Position numbers and translations under genes: made by a program. Positions 1-12,660 of a DNA stretch of 64,000 bases are shown one piece after another. How positions within the stretch are numbered: the stretch's first letter is position 1; each line of letters starts with the position of its first letter. The stretch spans positions 402,501 to 466,500 of the forward strand of contig NW_027182929.1 of the NCBI RefSeq assembly GCF_041146395.1, in the 5' to 3' direction. The DNA is from Eulemur rufifrons (taxonomy: Eukaryota; Chordata; Mammalia; Primates; Lemuridae). The notes below the pieces were generated by a model. That model worked only from the letters and a program-made list of their open reading frames with translations, ran no database searches and was not told the DNA's origin.

Positions 1-1876
1 GTTTGGGGTTAAAGTAAGTGTTAGGGGTTAGGTTTCAGGATCAAAGGTTAGGGTTATTTTTAGCTGTAGTGTTAGGGTTAGGGATAAGGGATCCCATTAG
101 CATTAAGGGTCTTCCTTACTGTAGGATTAAGGGTTAGGCTTAGAGTTAAAGGTTAAGGTTAGGGTCAGTGTGAAGATTTAGGGTGAGGGTTAACATTTAG
201 GGTAAAGGTTAAGCATTAGGGTTAGGGATTAGTGATTAGTGTTTTTGGTTAGTGTTAGGGTTAGCGGTTAGGAGTTAGTGTTTTATGAAGGGGTATGGTT
301 AGAATTAGGATTGGGGTTAGAGTTAGCGTGAGGTGTAGGGGTTAGGTTTAGGGGTTAGTTTTAGGGTAAAAGGATAGGATTAGGGTTACGGGTTGGGCTT
401 ACGTTTAGGGTTAAAGTTTACTGCTAGGGTTAGGGATAGGGTTCAGGGTTAGCTTTAGGGGTTCTGGTTAGGGTTAGGTGTTAGGTCAGTGTCAGGGTTA
501 GGTCTAGTCGTGAGGGTAAGGTTTAGGGTTAGCTTTAAGAGCTAGGGTTAGGTTTAATGGTTAGGATTAGGATTAGGGTTAAGGGTTAGGGTAAGGCTTA
601 GGGGTTAGGGTGAAGTGTTAGGGTCAAGGGTTAGGGTTTTTGTTAGGCATAGCGTTGGGGTTAGAAGTAAGGGTTACTGTCAGTGTCAGGGTTATAGGTA
701 GGGTTACGGTTAGGGTTAGCGGTTTAGAATTAGGGTTAGGGATTAGGTGTCACAGTGATGACTAGGAGATAGGGTTAGAATCATGGGATGGGGTTGTTCT
801 CAGGAAATGGGTTATGCATTAACGTTAGGATAAGAGGTTAAAGTTAGGCGCACGGTGAGGTTTACATGTTAAGGGGAGAAATAGGAACAGGGTTGGGTGT
901 TATGTTCAGGGTTAGGGTTATCTGTTAAAGGTATTGTTTATGCTTAGCGCACGGGCCCTGTCTGCATTAGGCGGGCGGGGGGAGATTAGGGGGCTGGGAT
1001 TGTACCCGGGAACCCACTCTATCATACTCTGGGTATGGGCCCGTGGGTTTCATGCAGGACACAGTGGTAGAGCCTCCTTTCACGCATGGCATGGGAGGAT
1101 TGCAGGCTTTCTAAACTCTAAGAAAGCAAGAAGTCTGAGAATGAGATTTAGGGTTGGATTATGGTTAGGGTTAAGGATGAAGTTTAGTGTTAGGGTGAGG
1201 GCTTAGGGTTAGGGATTAGGGTTAGGGTTAAAGGTTACTCTTAGGTTTAACGGTTACACTTTGGTTTAGGGTTGAGGTTTACGGTTAGGGTTAAGATTAG
1301 GGGTTAGGGTTTGGTACAGGGTTAGGGTTAAGTGTTAGGTTTAGGGTTCAAGATTAGGATTAGGGTTAGGATTAAAGGTTAGCGTGAGAGTTAACGCTTA
1401 GTGTTAAGGTTAAGAGTTAGGGTTTAGGGTTAGGGTTAGGGTTAGGGTTAGTTTTAGGGTTAGAGTTTTGTGCTATGGTTTGTGTTAGCGGTTAGGGTTA
1501 GGTTTACTGGTGACGGTTAGGGTTACGTTTAGGGGTTAGCATTAGGGTTAGGGTTAGGGTTAAGGGATAGGATTAGGGTTAAGTGTTGGGCTTAGGGTTA
1601 GGGTTTAGTGTTAGGGTTAGCATTAGGGATTAGGGTTAGGGTCACGGTTAAATGCTTGGGTGCGGGTAATGGTTAGGGTCAGGGTTAAGGTTCACGGATA
1701 GGGTTAGTGTTAAGGGTTACGGGTAGGTTTAGGGTTCAGGGTTAGAGTTAGCATTAGGGCTTAAGGTTAGGATTAGGTGGTAGGTAAGATTTAGGGTTAG
1801 ATCTAGGCGTTAGGGTAAGGGCTAGCTTTAGGGTTAAGAGATAGGATTAGGTTTAATGCTTAGGATTAGGGTTAGG
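1..1876 (+). repeat. Type-1 unit 1
   Basis: Complete 1,876-bp unit. Its A island lies at about 930-1150, starting at the TTTATGCTTAGCGCAC stretch and ending at GAGATTTAGGG. The island carries an open frame (934-1206, TTG start) that runs out into the TTAGGG-type repeats, where the AGG-GTT frame has no stops. The short TTAGGG run at 1,420-1,450 is the position at which the seventh unit is replaced by the long tract at 12,661. A BamHI-type GGATCC variant is seen neither here nor in most units at the 'AGGATCAAAGG' position, but is present at the start of unit 2. Confidence 0.9.
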
Positions 1877-3754
1877 GTTTGGGGTTAAAGTAAGTGTTAG
1901 GGGTTAGGTTTCAGGATCCAAGGTTAGGGTTATTTTTAGCTGTAGTGTTAGGGTTAGGGATAAGGGATCCCATTAGCATTAAGGGTCTTCCTTACTGTAG
2001 GATTAAGGGTTAGGCTTAGAGTTAAAGGTTAAGGTTAGGGTCAGTGTTCAGATTTAGAGTGAGGGTTAGCAGTTAGGGTAAAGGTTAAGCGTTAGGGTTA
2101 GGGATTAGTGATTAGTGTTTTTGGTTAGTGTTAGGGTTAGCGGTTAGGAGTTAGTGTTTTATGAAGGGGTATGGTTAGAATTAGGATTGGGGTTAGATTT
2201 AGGGTGAGGTTTAGGTGTTAGGTTTAGGGGTTAGTTTTAGGGTAAAAGGATAGGATTAGGGTTACGGGTTGGGCTTAGGTTTAGGGTTAAAGTTTACTGC
2301 TAGGGTTAGGGATAGGGTTCAGGGTTAGCTTTAGGGGTTCTGGTTAGGGTTAGGTGTTAGGTTAGTGTCAGGGTTAGGTCTAGTCGTGAGGGTAAGGTTT
2401 AGGGTCAGCTTTAAGAGCTAGGGTTAGGTTTAATGGTTAGGATTAGGATTAGGGTTAAGGGTTAGGGTAAGGCTTAGGGGTTAGGGTGAAGGGTTAGGGT
2501 CAAGGGTTAGGGTTTTTGTTAGGCATAGCGTTGGGGTTAGAAGTAAGGGTTACTGTCAGTGTTAGGGTTGTAGATAGGGTTACGGTTAGGTTTAGCGGTT
2601 TAGAATTAGGGTTAGGGATTAGGTGTCACAGTGATGACTAGGAGATAGGGTTAGAATTATGGGATAGGGGTTTTTCTCAGGAAATAGGTTATGCATTAAC
2701 GTTAGCATAAGAGGTTAAAGTTAGGCGCACGGTGAGGTTTACGTGTTAAGGGGAGAAATAGGAACAGGGTTGGGTGTTATGTTCAGGGTTAGGGTTATCT
2801 GTTAAAGGTATTGTTTATGCTTAGCGCACGGGCCCTGTCTGCATTAGGCGGGCGGGGGGAGTTTCGGGGGCTGGGATAGTACCCGGGAACCCACTCTATC
2901 ATACTCTGGGTATGGGCCCGTGGATTTCATGCAGGACACAGTGGTAGAGCCTCCTTTCACGCATGGCATGGGAGGATTGCAGGCTTTCTAAACTCTAAGA
3001 AAGCAAGAAGTCTGAGAATTAGATTTAGGGTTAGGATTCTGGTTAGGGTTAAGGATGAAGTTTAGTGTTATGGTGAGGGCTTAGGGTTAGGGATTAGGGT
3101 TAGGGTTAAAGGTTACTCTTAGGTTTAAAGGCTACACTTTGGTTTAGGGTTGAGGTTTACGGTTAGGGTTAAGATGAGGGGTTAGGGTTTGGTACAGGGT
3201 TAGGGTTAAGTGTTAGGTTTAGGGTTGAAGATTAGGATTAGGGTTAGGATTAAATGTTAGCGTGAGAGTTAACGCTTAGGGTTAAGGTTAAAAGTTAGGG
3301 TTTAGGGTTAGGGTTCGGGTTAGGGTTAGTTTTAGGGTTAGAGTTATGTGCTATGGTTTGTGTTAGAGGTTAGGGTTAGGTTTACTGGTCTCGGTGAGGG
3401 TTACGTTTAGGGGGTAGCATTAGGGTTAGGGTTATGGTTAAGGGATAGGATTAGGGTTAAGTGTTGGTCTTAGGGTTAGGGTTTAGTGTTAGGGTTATCA
3501 TTAAGGATTATTGTTAGGGTCAGGGTTAAATGCTTTGGTGCGGGTAATCGTTAAGGTCAGGGTTAAGGTTCACGGATAGGGATAGTGTTAAGGGTTACGG
3601 GTAGGTTTAGGGTTCTCTGTTAGAGTTAGCATTAGGGCTTAAGGTTAGGATTAGGCGGTAGGTTAGATTTAGGGTTAGATCTAGGCGTTAGGGTAAGGGC
3701 TAGCGTTAGGGTTAAGAGATAGGTTTAGGTTTAATGCTTAGGATTAGGGTTAGG
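1877..3754 (+). repeat. Type-1 unit 2
   Basis: Complete 1,878-bp unit with its A island at about 2807-3026. The frame open in unit 1 is closed here by a TTG to TAG change at 2877-2879, although the surrounding island is otherwise nearly identical. That is direct evidence against protein-level constraint on the island. Confidence 0.9.
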
Positions 3755-5618
3755 GTTTGGGGTTAAAGTAAGTGTTAGGGGTTAGGTTTAAGGATCAAAG
3801 GTTAGGGTTATTTTTAGCTGTAGTGTTAGGGTTAGGGATAAGGGATCCCATTAGCATTAAGGGTCTTCCTTACTGTAGGGTTAAGGGTTAGGCTTAGAGT
3901 TAAACGTTAAGGTTAGGGTCAGTGTTAAGATTTAGGGTGAGGGTTAACGGTTAGGGTAAAGGTTAAGCGTTAGGGTTAGGGATTAGTGATTAGTGTTTTT
4001 GGTTAGTGTTAGGGTTAGCGGTTAGGAGTCAGTGTTTTATGAAGGGGTATGGTTAGAATTAGGATTGGGTTTAGAGTTAGAGTGAGGTATAGGGGTTAGG
4101 TTTAGGGGTTAGTTTTAGGGTAAAAGGATAGGATTAGGGTTACGGGTTGGGCTTAGGTTTAGGGTTAAGGTTTACTGCTAGGGTTAGGGATAGGGTTCAG
4201 GGTTAGCTTTAGGGGTTCTGGTTAGGGTTAGGTGTTAGGTTAGTGTCAGGGTTAGGTCTAGTCGTGAGGGTAAGGTTTAGGGTTAGCTTTAAGAGCTAGG
4301 GTTAGGTTTAATGGTTAGGATTAGGATTAGGGTTAAGGGTTAGGGTAAGGCTTAGGGGTTAGGGTGAAGGGTTAGGGTCAAGGGTTAGGGTTTTTGTTAG
4401 GCATAGCGTTGGGGTTAGAAGTAAGGGTTACTGTCAGTGTTAGGGTTGTAGGTAGGGTTACCGTTAGGGTTAGCGGTTTAGAATTAGGGTTAGGGATTAG
4501 GTGTCACAGTGATGACTAGGAGATAGGGTTAGAATTATGGGATAGGGGTTGTTCTCAGGAAATGGGTTATGCATTAACGTTAGGATAAGAGGTTAAACTT
4601 AGGCGCACGGTGAGCTTTACGTGTTAAGGGGAGAAATAGGAACAGGGTTGGGTGTTATGTTCAGGGTTAGGGTTATCTGTTAAAGGTATTGTTTATGCTT
4701 AGCGCACGGACCTGTCTGCATTAGGCGGGCGGGGGGAGTTTAGGGGTCTGGGATTGTACCCGGGAACCCACTCTATCATACTCTGGGTATGGGCCCGTGG
4801 GTTTTATGCAGGACACAGTGGTAGAGCCTCCTTTCACGCATGGCATGGGAGGATTGCAGGCTTTCTAAACTCTAAGAAAGCAAGAAGTCTGAGAATTAGA
4901 TTTAGGGGTAGGATTATGGTTAGGGTTAAGGATGAAGTTTAGTGTTAGGGTGAGGGCTTAGGGTTAGGGATTAGGGTTAGGGTTAAAGGTTACTCTTAAG
5001 TTTAACGGTTACACTTTGGTTTAGGGTTGGGGTTTACGGTTAGGGTTAAGATGAGGGGTTAGGGTTAGGTACAGGGTTAGGGTTAAGTGTTAGGTTTAGG
5101 GTTCAAGATTAGGATTAGGGTTAGGATTAAAGGTTAGCGTGAGAGTTAACGCTTAGGGTTAATGTTAAGAGTTAGGGTTTAGGGTTAGGTTTAGGATTAG
5201 GGTTCGTTTTAGGGTTAGAGTTATGTGCTATGTTTTGTGTTAGAGGTTAGGGTTAGGTTTACTGGTCACGGTGAGGGTTACGTATAGGGGTTAGCATTAG
5301 GGTTAGGTTTAAGGCATAGGATTAGGGTTAAGTGTTGGGCTTAGGGTGAGGGTTTAGTGTTAGGGTTATCATTAAGGCTTAGGGGTAGGGTCAGGGTTAA
5401 ATGCTTGGGTGCGGGTAATGGTTAGGGTCAGGGTTAAGGTTCACGGATAGGGTTAGTGTTAAGGGTTACGGGTAGGTTTAGTGTTAGAGTTAGCATTAGG
5501 CCTTAAGGTTAGGTTTAGGCGGTAGGTTAGATTTAGGGTTAGATCTAGGTGTTAGGGTAAGGGCTAGCGTTAGGGTTAAGAGATAGGGTTAGGTTTAATG
5601 CTTAGGATTAGGGTTAGG
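3755..5618 (+). repeat. Type-1 unit 3
   Basis: Complete unit, 1,864 bp, the shortest of the block. Its A island (about 4685-4902) has lost one base in the GCACGGGCCCTG segment (near 4709-4711), which shifts the island frame; only the downstream part (4754 onward) stays open. Further short losses lie near 5,310 and 5,480 in the hexamer-rich part. Confidence 0.9.
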
Positions 5619-7489
5619 GTTTGGGGTTAAAGTAAGTGTTAGGGGTTAGGTTTAAGGATCAAAGGTTAGGGTTATTTTTAGCTCTAGTGTTAGGGTTAGG
5701 GATAAGGGATACCATTAGCCTTAAGGGTCTTCCTTACTGTAGCGTTAAGGGTTAGGCTTAGAGTTAAAGGTTAAGGTTAGGGTCAGTGTTAAAATTTAGG
5801 GTGAGGGTTAACAGCTAGGGTAAAGGTTAAGCGTTAGGGTTAGGGATTAGTGATTAGGGTTTTTGGTTAGTGTTAGGGTTAGCGGTTAGGAGTTAGTGTT
5901 TTATGAAGGGGTATGGTTAGAATTAAGATTGGGGTTAGAGTTAGGGTGAGGTATAGGGGTTAGGTTTAGGGGTTAGTTTGAGGGTAAAAGGATAGGATTA
6001 TTGTTACGGGTTGGGCTTAGGTTTAGGGTTAAAGTTTACTGCTAGGGTTAGGGATAGGGTTCAGGGTTAGCTTTAGGGGTTCTGGTTAGGGTTAGGTGTT
6101 AGGTTAGTGTCAGGGTTAGGTCTAGTCGTGAGGGTAAGGTTTAGGGTTAGCTTTAAGAGCTAGGGTTAGGTTTAATGGTTAGGATTAGGATTAGGGTTAA
6201 GGGTTAGGGTAAGGCTTAGAGGTTAGGGTGAAGGGTTAGGGTCAAGGGTTAGGGTTTTTGTTAGGCATAGCGTTGGGGTTAGAAGTAAGGGTTACTGTCA
6301 GTGTTAGGGTTGAAGGTAGGGTTACGGTTAGGGTTAGCAGTTTAGAATTAGGGTTAGGGATTAGGTGTCACAGTGATGACTAGGAGATAGGGTTACAATT
6401 ATGGGATAGGGGTTGTTCTCAGGAAATGGGTTATGCATTAACGTTAGGATAAGAGGTTAAAGTTAGGCGCACGGTGAGGTTTACGTGTTAAGGGGAGAAA
6501 TAGGAACAGGGTTGTGTGTTATGTTCAGGGTTAGGGTTATCTGTTAAAGGTATTGTTTATGCTTAGCGCACGGGCCCTGTCTGCATTAGGCGGGCGGGGG
6601 GAGTTTAGGGGGCTGGGATTGTACACGGGAACCCACTCTATCATAACCTGGGTATGGGCCCGTGGGTTTCATGCAGGACACAGTGGTAGAGCCTCCTTTC
6701 ACGCATGGCATGGGAGCATTGCAGGCTTTCTAAACTCTAAGAAAGCAAGAAGTCTGAGAATTAGATTTAGGGTTAGGATTATGGTTAGGGTAAAGGATGA
6801 AGTTTATGTTAGGGTGAGGGATTAGGGTTAGGGATTAGGGTTAGGGTTAAAGGTTACTCTTAGGTTTAACGGTTACACTTTGGTTTAGGGTTGAGGTTTA
6901 TGGTTAGGGTTAAGATGAGGGGTTAGGGTTTGGTACAGGGTTAGGGTTAAGTGTTAGGTTTAGGGTTAAAGATTAGGATTAGGGTTAGGATTAAAGGATA
7001 GCGTGAGAGTTAACGCTTAGGGTTAAGGTTAAGAGTTAGGGTTTAGGGTTAGTGTTAGGGTTAGGGTTAGTTTTAGGGTTAGAGTTATGTGCTATGGTTT
7101 GTGTTAGAGGTTAGGGTTAGGTTTACTGGTCACGGTGAGGGTTACGTTTAGGGGTTAGCATTAGGGTTAGGGTTAAGAGATAGGATTAGGTTTAAGTTTT
7201 GGGCTTAGGGATAGGATTTAGTGTTAGGGTTATCATTAAGGATTAGGGTTAGGGTCAGGGTTAAATGCTTGGTTGCGGGTAATGGTTAGGGTCAGGGTTA
7301 AGGTTCACGGATAGGGTTAGTGTTAAGGGTTACGGGTAGGTTTAGACTTCAGGGTTAGAGTTAGCATTAGGGCTTAAGATTAGGATTAGGCGGTAGGTTA
7401 GATTTAGGGTTAGATCTAGGCGTTAGGGTAAGGGCTAGCGTTAGGGTTAAGAGATAGGGTTAGGTTTAATGCTTAGGATTAAGGTTAGG
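5619..7489 (+). repeat. Type-1 unit 4
   Basis: Complete 1,871-bp unit with A island at about 6549-6767 and an open island frame from 6553. Private changes include TACCCGGG to TACACGGG and GGGAGGATT to GGGAGCATT in the island. Confidence 0.9.
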
Positions 7490-8906
7490 GTTTGCGGTTA
7501 CAGTAAGTGTTAGGGGTTAGGTTTAAGGATCAAAGGTTAGGGTTATTTTTAGCTCTAGTGTTAGGGTTAGGGATAAGGGATCCCATTAGCATTAAGGGTC
7601 ATCCTTACTGTAGGGTTAAGGGTTAGGCTTAGAGTTAAAGGTTAAGGTTAGGGTCAATGTTAAGATTTAGGCTGAGGGTTAACGGTTAGGGTAAAGGTTA
7701 AGCGTTAGGGTTAGGGATTAGTGATTAGGGTTTTTGGTTAGTGTTAGGGTTAGCGGTTAGGAGTTAGTGTTTTATGAAGGGGTATGGTTAGAATTAGGAT
7801 TGGGGTTAGAGTTAGCGTGAGGTATAGGGGTTAGGTTTAGGGGTTAGTTTTAGGGTAAAAGGATAGGATTAGGGTTACCGGTTGGGCTTAGGTTTAGGGT
7901 TAAAGTTTACTGCTAGGGTTAGGGATAGGGTTCAGGGTTAGCTTTAGGGGTTCTGGTTAGGGTTAGGTGTTAGGTTAGTGTCAGGGTTAGGTCTAGTCGT
8001 GAGGGTAAGGTTTAGGGTTAGCTTTAAGAGCTAGGGTTAGGTTTAATGGTTAGGATTAGGATTAGGGTTAAGGGTTAGGGTAAGGCATAGGGGTTAGGGT
8101 GAAGGGTTAGGGTCAAGGGTTAGGGTTTTTGTTAGGCATAGCGTTGGGGTTAGAAATAAGGGTTACTGTCAGTGTTAGGGTTGTAGGTAGGGTTACGGTT
8201 AGGGATAGCGGTTTAGAATTAGGGTTAGGGATTAGGTGTCCCAGTGATGACTAGGAGATAGGGTTAGAATTATGGGATAGGGGTTGTTCTCAGGAAATGG
8301 GTTATGCATTAACGTTAGGATAAGAGGTTAAAGTTAGGCGCACGGTGAGGTTTACGTGTTAAGGGGAGAAATAGGAACAGGGTTGGGTGTTATGTTCAGG
8401 GTTAGGGTTATCTGTTAAAGATATTGTTTATGCTTAGCGCACGGGCCCTGTCTGCATTAGGCGGGTGGGGGGAGTTTAGGGGGCTGGGATTGTACCCGGG
8501 AACCCACTCTATCATACTCAGGGTATGGGCCCGTGGGTTTCATGCAAGACACAGTGGTAGAGCCTCCCTTCACGCATGGCATGGGAGGATTGCAGGCTTT
8601 CTAAACTCTAAGAAAGCAAGAAGTCTGAGAATTAGATTTAGGGTTAGGATTCTGGTTAGGGTTAAGGGTGAAGTTTAGTGTTAGGGTGAGGGCTTAGGGT
8701 TAGGGATTAGGGTTAGGGTTAAAGGTTACTCTTAGGTTTAACGGTTACACTTTGGTTTAGGGTTGAGGTTTACGGTTAGGGTTAAGATGAGGGGTTAGGG
8801 TTTGGTACAGGGTTAGGGTTAAGTGTTAGGTTTAGGGTTGAAGATTAGGATTAGGGTTAGGATTAAAGGTTAGCGTGAGAGTTAACGCTTAGGGTTAAGG
8901 TTAAGA

Positions 8907-8937
<31 letters not shown>

Positions 8938-9367
8938 TTTAGGTTTAGAGTTATGTGCTATGGTTTGTGTTAGAGGTGAGGGTTAGGTTTACTGGTCACG
9001 GTTAGGGTTACGTTTAGGGGGTAGCATTAGGGTTAGGGTTAGGGTTAGGGTTAAGGGATAGGATTAGGGTTAAGTGTTGGGCTTAGGGTTAGGGCTTAGT
9101 GTTAGGTTTATCATTAAGGATTAGGCTTAGAATCAGGGTTAAATGCTTGGGTGCGGGTAATGGTTAGGGTCAGGGTTAAGGTTCACGGATAGGGTTAGTG
9201 TTAAGGGTTACGGGTAGGTTTAGGGTTCTGGGTTAGAGTTAGCATTAGGGCTTAAGATTAGGATTAGGCGGTAGGTTTGATTTAGGGTTAGATCTAGGTG
9301 TTAGGGTAAGGGCTAGCGTTAGGGTTAAGAGATAGGGTTAGGTTTAATGCTTAGGATTAGGGTTAGG
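7490..9367 (+). repeat. Type-1 unit 5
   Basis: Complete 1,878-bp unit; the opening phrase is altered (GTTTGCGGTTACAG). The A island lies at about 8420-8640 with the frame open from 8424. The GGGCGGGTGGGG variant in this island is shared with unit 7, suggesting two subtypes within the block. Confidence 0.9.
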
Positions 9368-11239
9368 GTTTGGGGTTAAAGTAAGTGTTAGGGGTTAGAT
9401 TTAAGGATCAAAGGTTAGGGTTATTTTTAGCTGTAGTGTTAGGGTTAGGGATAAGGGATCCCATTAGCCTTAAGGGTCTTCCTTACTGTAGGGTTAAGGG
9501 TTAGGCTTAGAGTTAAAGGTTAAGGTTAGGGTCAGTGTTCAGATTTAGGGTGAGGGTTAACTGTTAGGGTAAAGGTTAAGCGTTAGGGTTAGGGATTAGT
9601 GATTAGGGTTTTTGGTTAGTGTTAGGGTTAGCGGTTAGGAGTTAGTGTTTTATGAAGGGGTATGTTTAGAATTAGGATTGGGGTTAGAGTTAGGGTGAGG
9701 TATAGGGGTTAGGTTTAGGGGTTAGTTTTAGGATAAAAGGATAGGATTAGGGTTACGGGTTGGGCTTAGGTTTAGGGTTAAAGTTTACTGCTAGGGTTAG
9801 GGATAGGGTTCAGGGTTAGCTTTAGGGGTTCTGGTTAGGGTTAGGTGTTAGGTTAGTGTCAGGGTTAGGTCTAGTCGTGAGGGTAAGGTTTAGGGTTAGC
9901 TTTAAGAGCTAGGGTTAGGTTTAATGGTTAGGATTAGGATTAGGGTTAAGGTTTAGGGTAAGGCTTAGGGGTTAGGGTGAAGGGTCAGGGTCAAGGGTTA
10001 GGGTTTTTGTTAGGCATAACGTTGGGGTTAGAAGTAAGGGTTACTGTCAGTGTCAGGGTTGTAGGTAGGGTTACGGTTAGGGTTAGCGGTTTAGAATTAG
10101 GGTTAGGGATTAGGTGTCACAGTGATGACTAGGAGATAGGGTTAGAATTATGGGATAGGGGTTGTTCTCAGGAAATGGGTTATGCATTAACGTTAGGATA
10201 AGAGGTTAAAGTTAGGCGCACGGTGAGGTTTACGTGTTAAGGGGAGAAATAGGAACAGGGTTGGGTGTTATGTTCAGGGTTAGGGTTATCTGTTAAAGGT
10301 ATTGTTTATGCTTAGCGCACGGGCCCTGTCTGCATTAGGCGGGCGGGGGGAGTTTAGGGGGCTGGGATTGTACCCGGGAACCCACTCTATCATACTCTGG
10401 GTATGGGCCCGTGCATTTCATGCAGGACACAGTGGTAGAGCCTCCTTTTACGCATGGCATGGGAGGATTGCAGGCTTTCTAAACTCTAAGAAAGCAAGAA
10501 GTCTGAGAATTAGATTTAGGGTTAGGATTATAGTTAGGGTTAAGGATGAAGTTTAGTGTTAGGGTGAGGGCTTAGGGTTAGGGCTTAGGGTTAGGGTTAA
10601 AGGTTACTCTTAGGTTTAACGGTTACACTTTGGTTTAGGGTTGAGGTTTACGGTTAGGGTTAAGATGAGGGGTTAGGGTTAGGTACAGGGTTAGGGTTAA
10701 GTGTTAGGTTTAGGGTTGGAGATTAGGATTAGGGTTAGGATTAAAGGTTAGCGTGAGAGTTAACGCTTAGGGTTAAGGTTAAGAGTTAGGGTTTAGGGTT
10801 AGGGTTAGGGTTAGGGTTAGTTTTAGGTTCAGAGTTATGTGCTATGGTTTGTGTTAGAGGTTAGGGTTAGGTTTCCTGGTCACGGTGAGGGTTACGTTTA
10901 GGGGTTAGCATTAGGGTTAGGGTTAAGGGATAGGATTAGGGTTAAGTGTTGGGCTTAGGGTTAGGGTTTAGTGTTAGGGTTATCATTAAGGATTAGGGGT
11001 AGGGTCAGGGTTAAATGCTTGGGTGCGGGTAATAGTTAGGGTCAGGGTTAAGGTTCACGGATAGGGTTAGTGTTAAGGGTTACGGGTAGGTTTAGGGTTC
11101 TGGGTTAGAGTTAGCATTAGGGCTGAAAGATAGGATTAGGCGGTTGATTAGATTTAGGGTTACATCTAGGCGTTAGGGTAAGGGCTAGCGTTAGGGTTAA
11201 GAGATAGGGTTAGGTTTAAGGCTTAGGATTAGGGTTAGG
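9368..11239 (+). repeat. Type-1 unit 6
   Basis: Complete 1,872-bp unit. The A island lies at about 10298-10516 with the frame open from 10302. The TTAGGG run at 10,790-10,820 aligns with the left edge of the long TTAGGG tract that begins in the next unit. Confidence 0.9.
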
Positions 11240-12660
11240 GTTTGGGGTTAAAGTAAGTGTTAGGGGTTAGGTTTCAGGATGAAAGGTTAGGGTTATTTTT
11301 AGCTGTAGTGTTAGGGTTAGGGATAAGGGATCCCATTAGCATTAAGGGTCTTCCTTACTGTAGGGTTAAGGGTTAGGCTTAGAGTTAAAGGTGAAGGTTA
11401 GGTCAGTGTTAAGATTTAGGGTGAGGGTTAACGGTTAGGGTAAAGGTTAAGCGTTAGGGTTAGGGATTAGTGATTAGGATTTTTGGTTAGTGTTAGGGTT
11501 AGCGGTTAGGAGTTAGTGTTTTATGAAGGGGTATGGTTAGAATTAGGATTGGGGTTAGAGTTAGGTGAGGTATAGGGGTTAGGTTTAGGGGTTAGTTTTA
11601 GGGTAAAAGGATAGGATTAGGGTTACGGGTTGGGCTTAGGTTTAGGGTTAGAGTTTACTGCTAGGGTTAGGGATAGGGATCAGGGTTAGCTTTAGGAGTT
11701 CTGGTTAGGGTTAGGTGTTAGGTTAGTGTCAGGGTTAGGTCTAGTCGTGAGGGTAAGGTTTAGGGTTAGCTTTAAGAGCTAGGGTTAGGTTTAATGGTTA
11801 GGATTAGGATTAGGGTTAAGGGTTAGGGTAAGGCTTAGGGGTTAGGGTGAAGGGTTAGGGTCAAGGGTTAGGGTTTTTGTTAGACATAGCGTTGGGGTTA
11901 GAAGTAAGGGTTACTGTCAGTGTTAGGGTTGTAGGTAGGGTTACGGTTAGGGTTAGCGGTTTCGAATTAGGGTTAGCGATTAGGTGTCACAGTGATGACT
12001 AGGAGATAGGGTTAGAATTATGGGATAGGGGTTGTTCTCAGGAAATGGGTTATGCATTAACGTTAGGATAAGAGGTTAAAGTTAGCGCACGGTGAGGTTT
12101 ACGTGTTAAGGGGAGAAATAGGAACAGGGTTGGGTGTTATGTTCAGGGTTAGGGTTATCTGTTAAAGGTATTGTTTATGCTTAGCGCACGGGCCCTGTCT
12201 GCATTAGGCGGGTGGGGGGAGTTTAGGGGGCTGGGATTGTACCCGGGAACCCACTCTATCATACTCTGGGTATGGGCCCGTGGTTTTCATGCAGGACACA
12301 GGGGTAGAGCCTCCTTTCACGCATGGCATGGGAGGATTGCAGGCTTTCTAAACTCTAAGAAAGCAAGAAGTCTGAGAATTAGATTTAGGGTTAGGATTAT
12401 GGTTAGGGTTAAGGATGAAGTTTAGTGTTAGGGTGAGGGCTTAGGGTTAGGGATTAGGGTTAGGGTTAAAGGTTACTCTTAGGTTTAACGGTTACACTTT
12501 GGTTTCGGGTTGAGGTTTACGGTTAGGTTTAAGATGAGGGGTTAGGGTTAGGTACAGGGTTAGGGTTAAGTGTTAGGTTTAGGGTTGAAGATTAGGATTA
12601 GGGTTAGGATTAAAGGTTAGCGTGAGAGTTAACGCTTAGGGTTAAGGTTAAGAGTTAGGG
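11240..12660 (+). repeat. Type-1 unit 7, 3' truncated
   Basis: About 1.42 kb of a type-1 unit, with A island at about 12167-12385. It follows the other units closely up to the phrase AAGAGTTAGGGTTTAGGG (about 12,640-12,668) and then passes into near-pure TTAGGG repeats. The last ~450 bp of a normal unit are missing; what follows the TTAGGG tract is type-2 sequence, homologous to the point where unit 7 stops. Confidence 0.9.

Larger units (their letters stand above)
1..12660 (+). repeat. Type-1 telomere-like satellite array, ~1.87 kb period
   Basis: Tandem array of long units made mostly of degenerate TTAGGG-type hexamers (TTAGGG, TTAGTG, TTAAGG, TTACGG, GTTAGC and similar), each carrying one ~220-bp island (A). 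The phrase GTTTGGGGTTAAAG or a close variant recurs at 1, 1877, 3755, 5619, 7490, 9368 and 11240, giving unit lengths of 1876, 1878, 1864, 1871, 1878 and 1872 bp. Units share nearly every non-canonical hexamer in the same place, so the array arose by amplifying a long unit and not by fresh telomere addition. The array ends in a purer TTAGGG tract and reappears after 60,542. No gene is seen. Confidence 0.95.
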
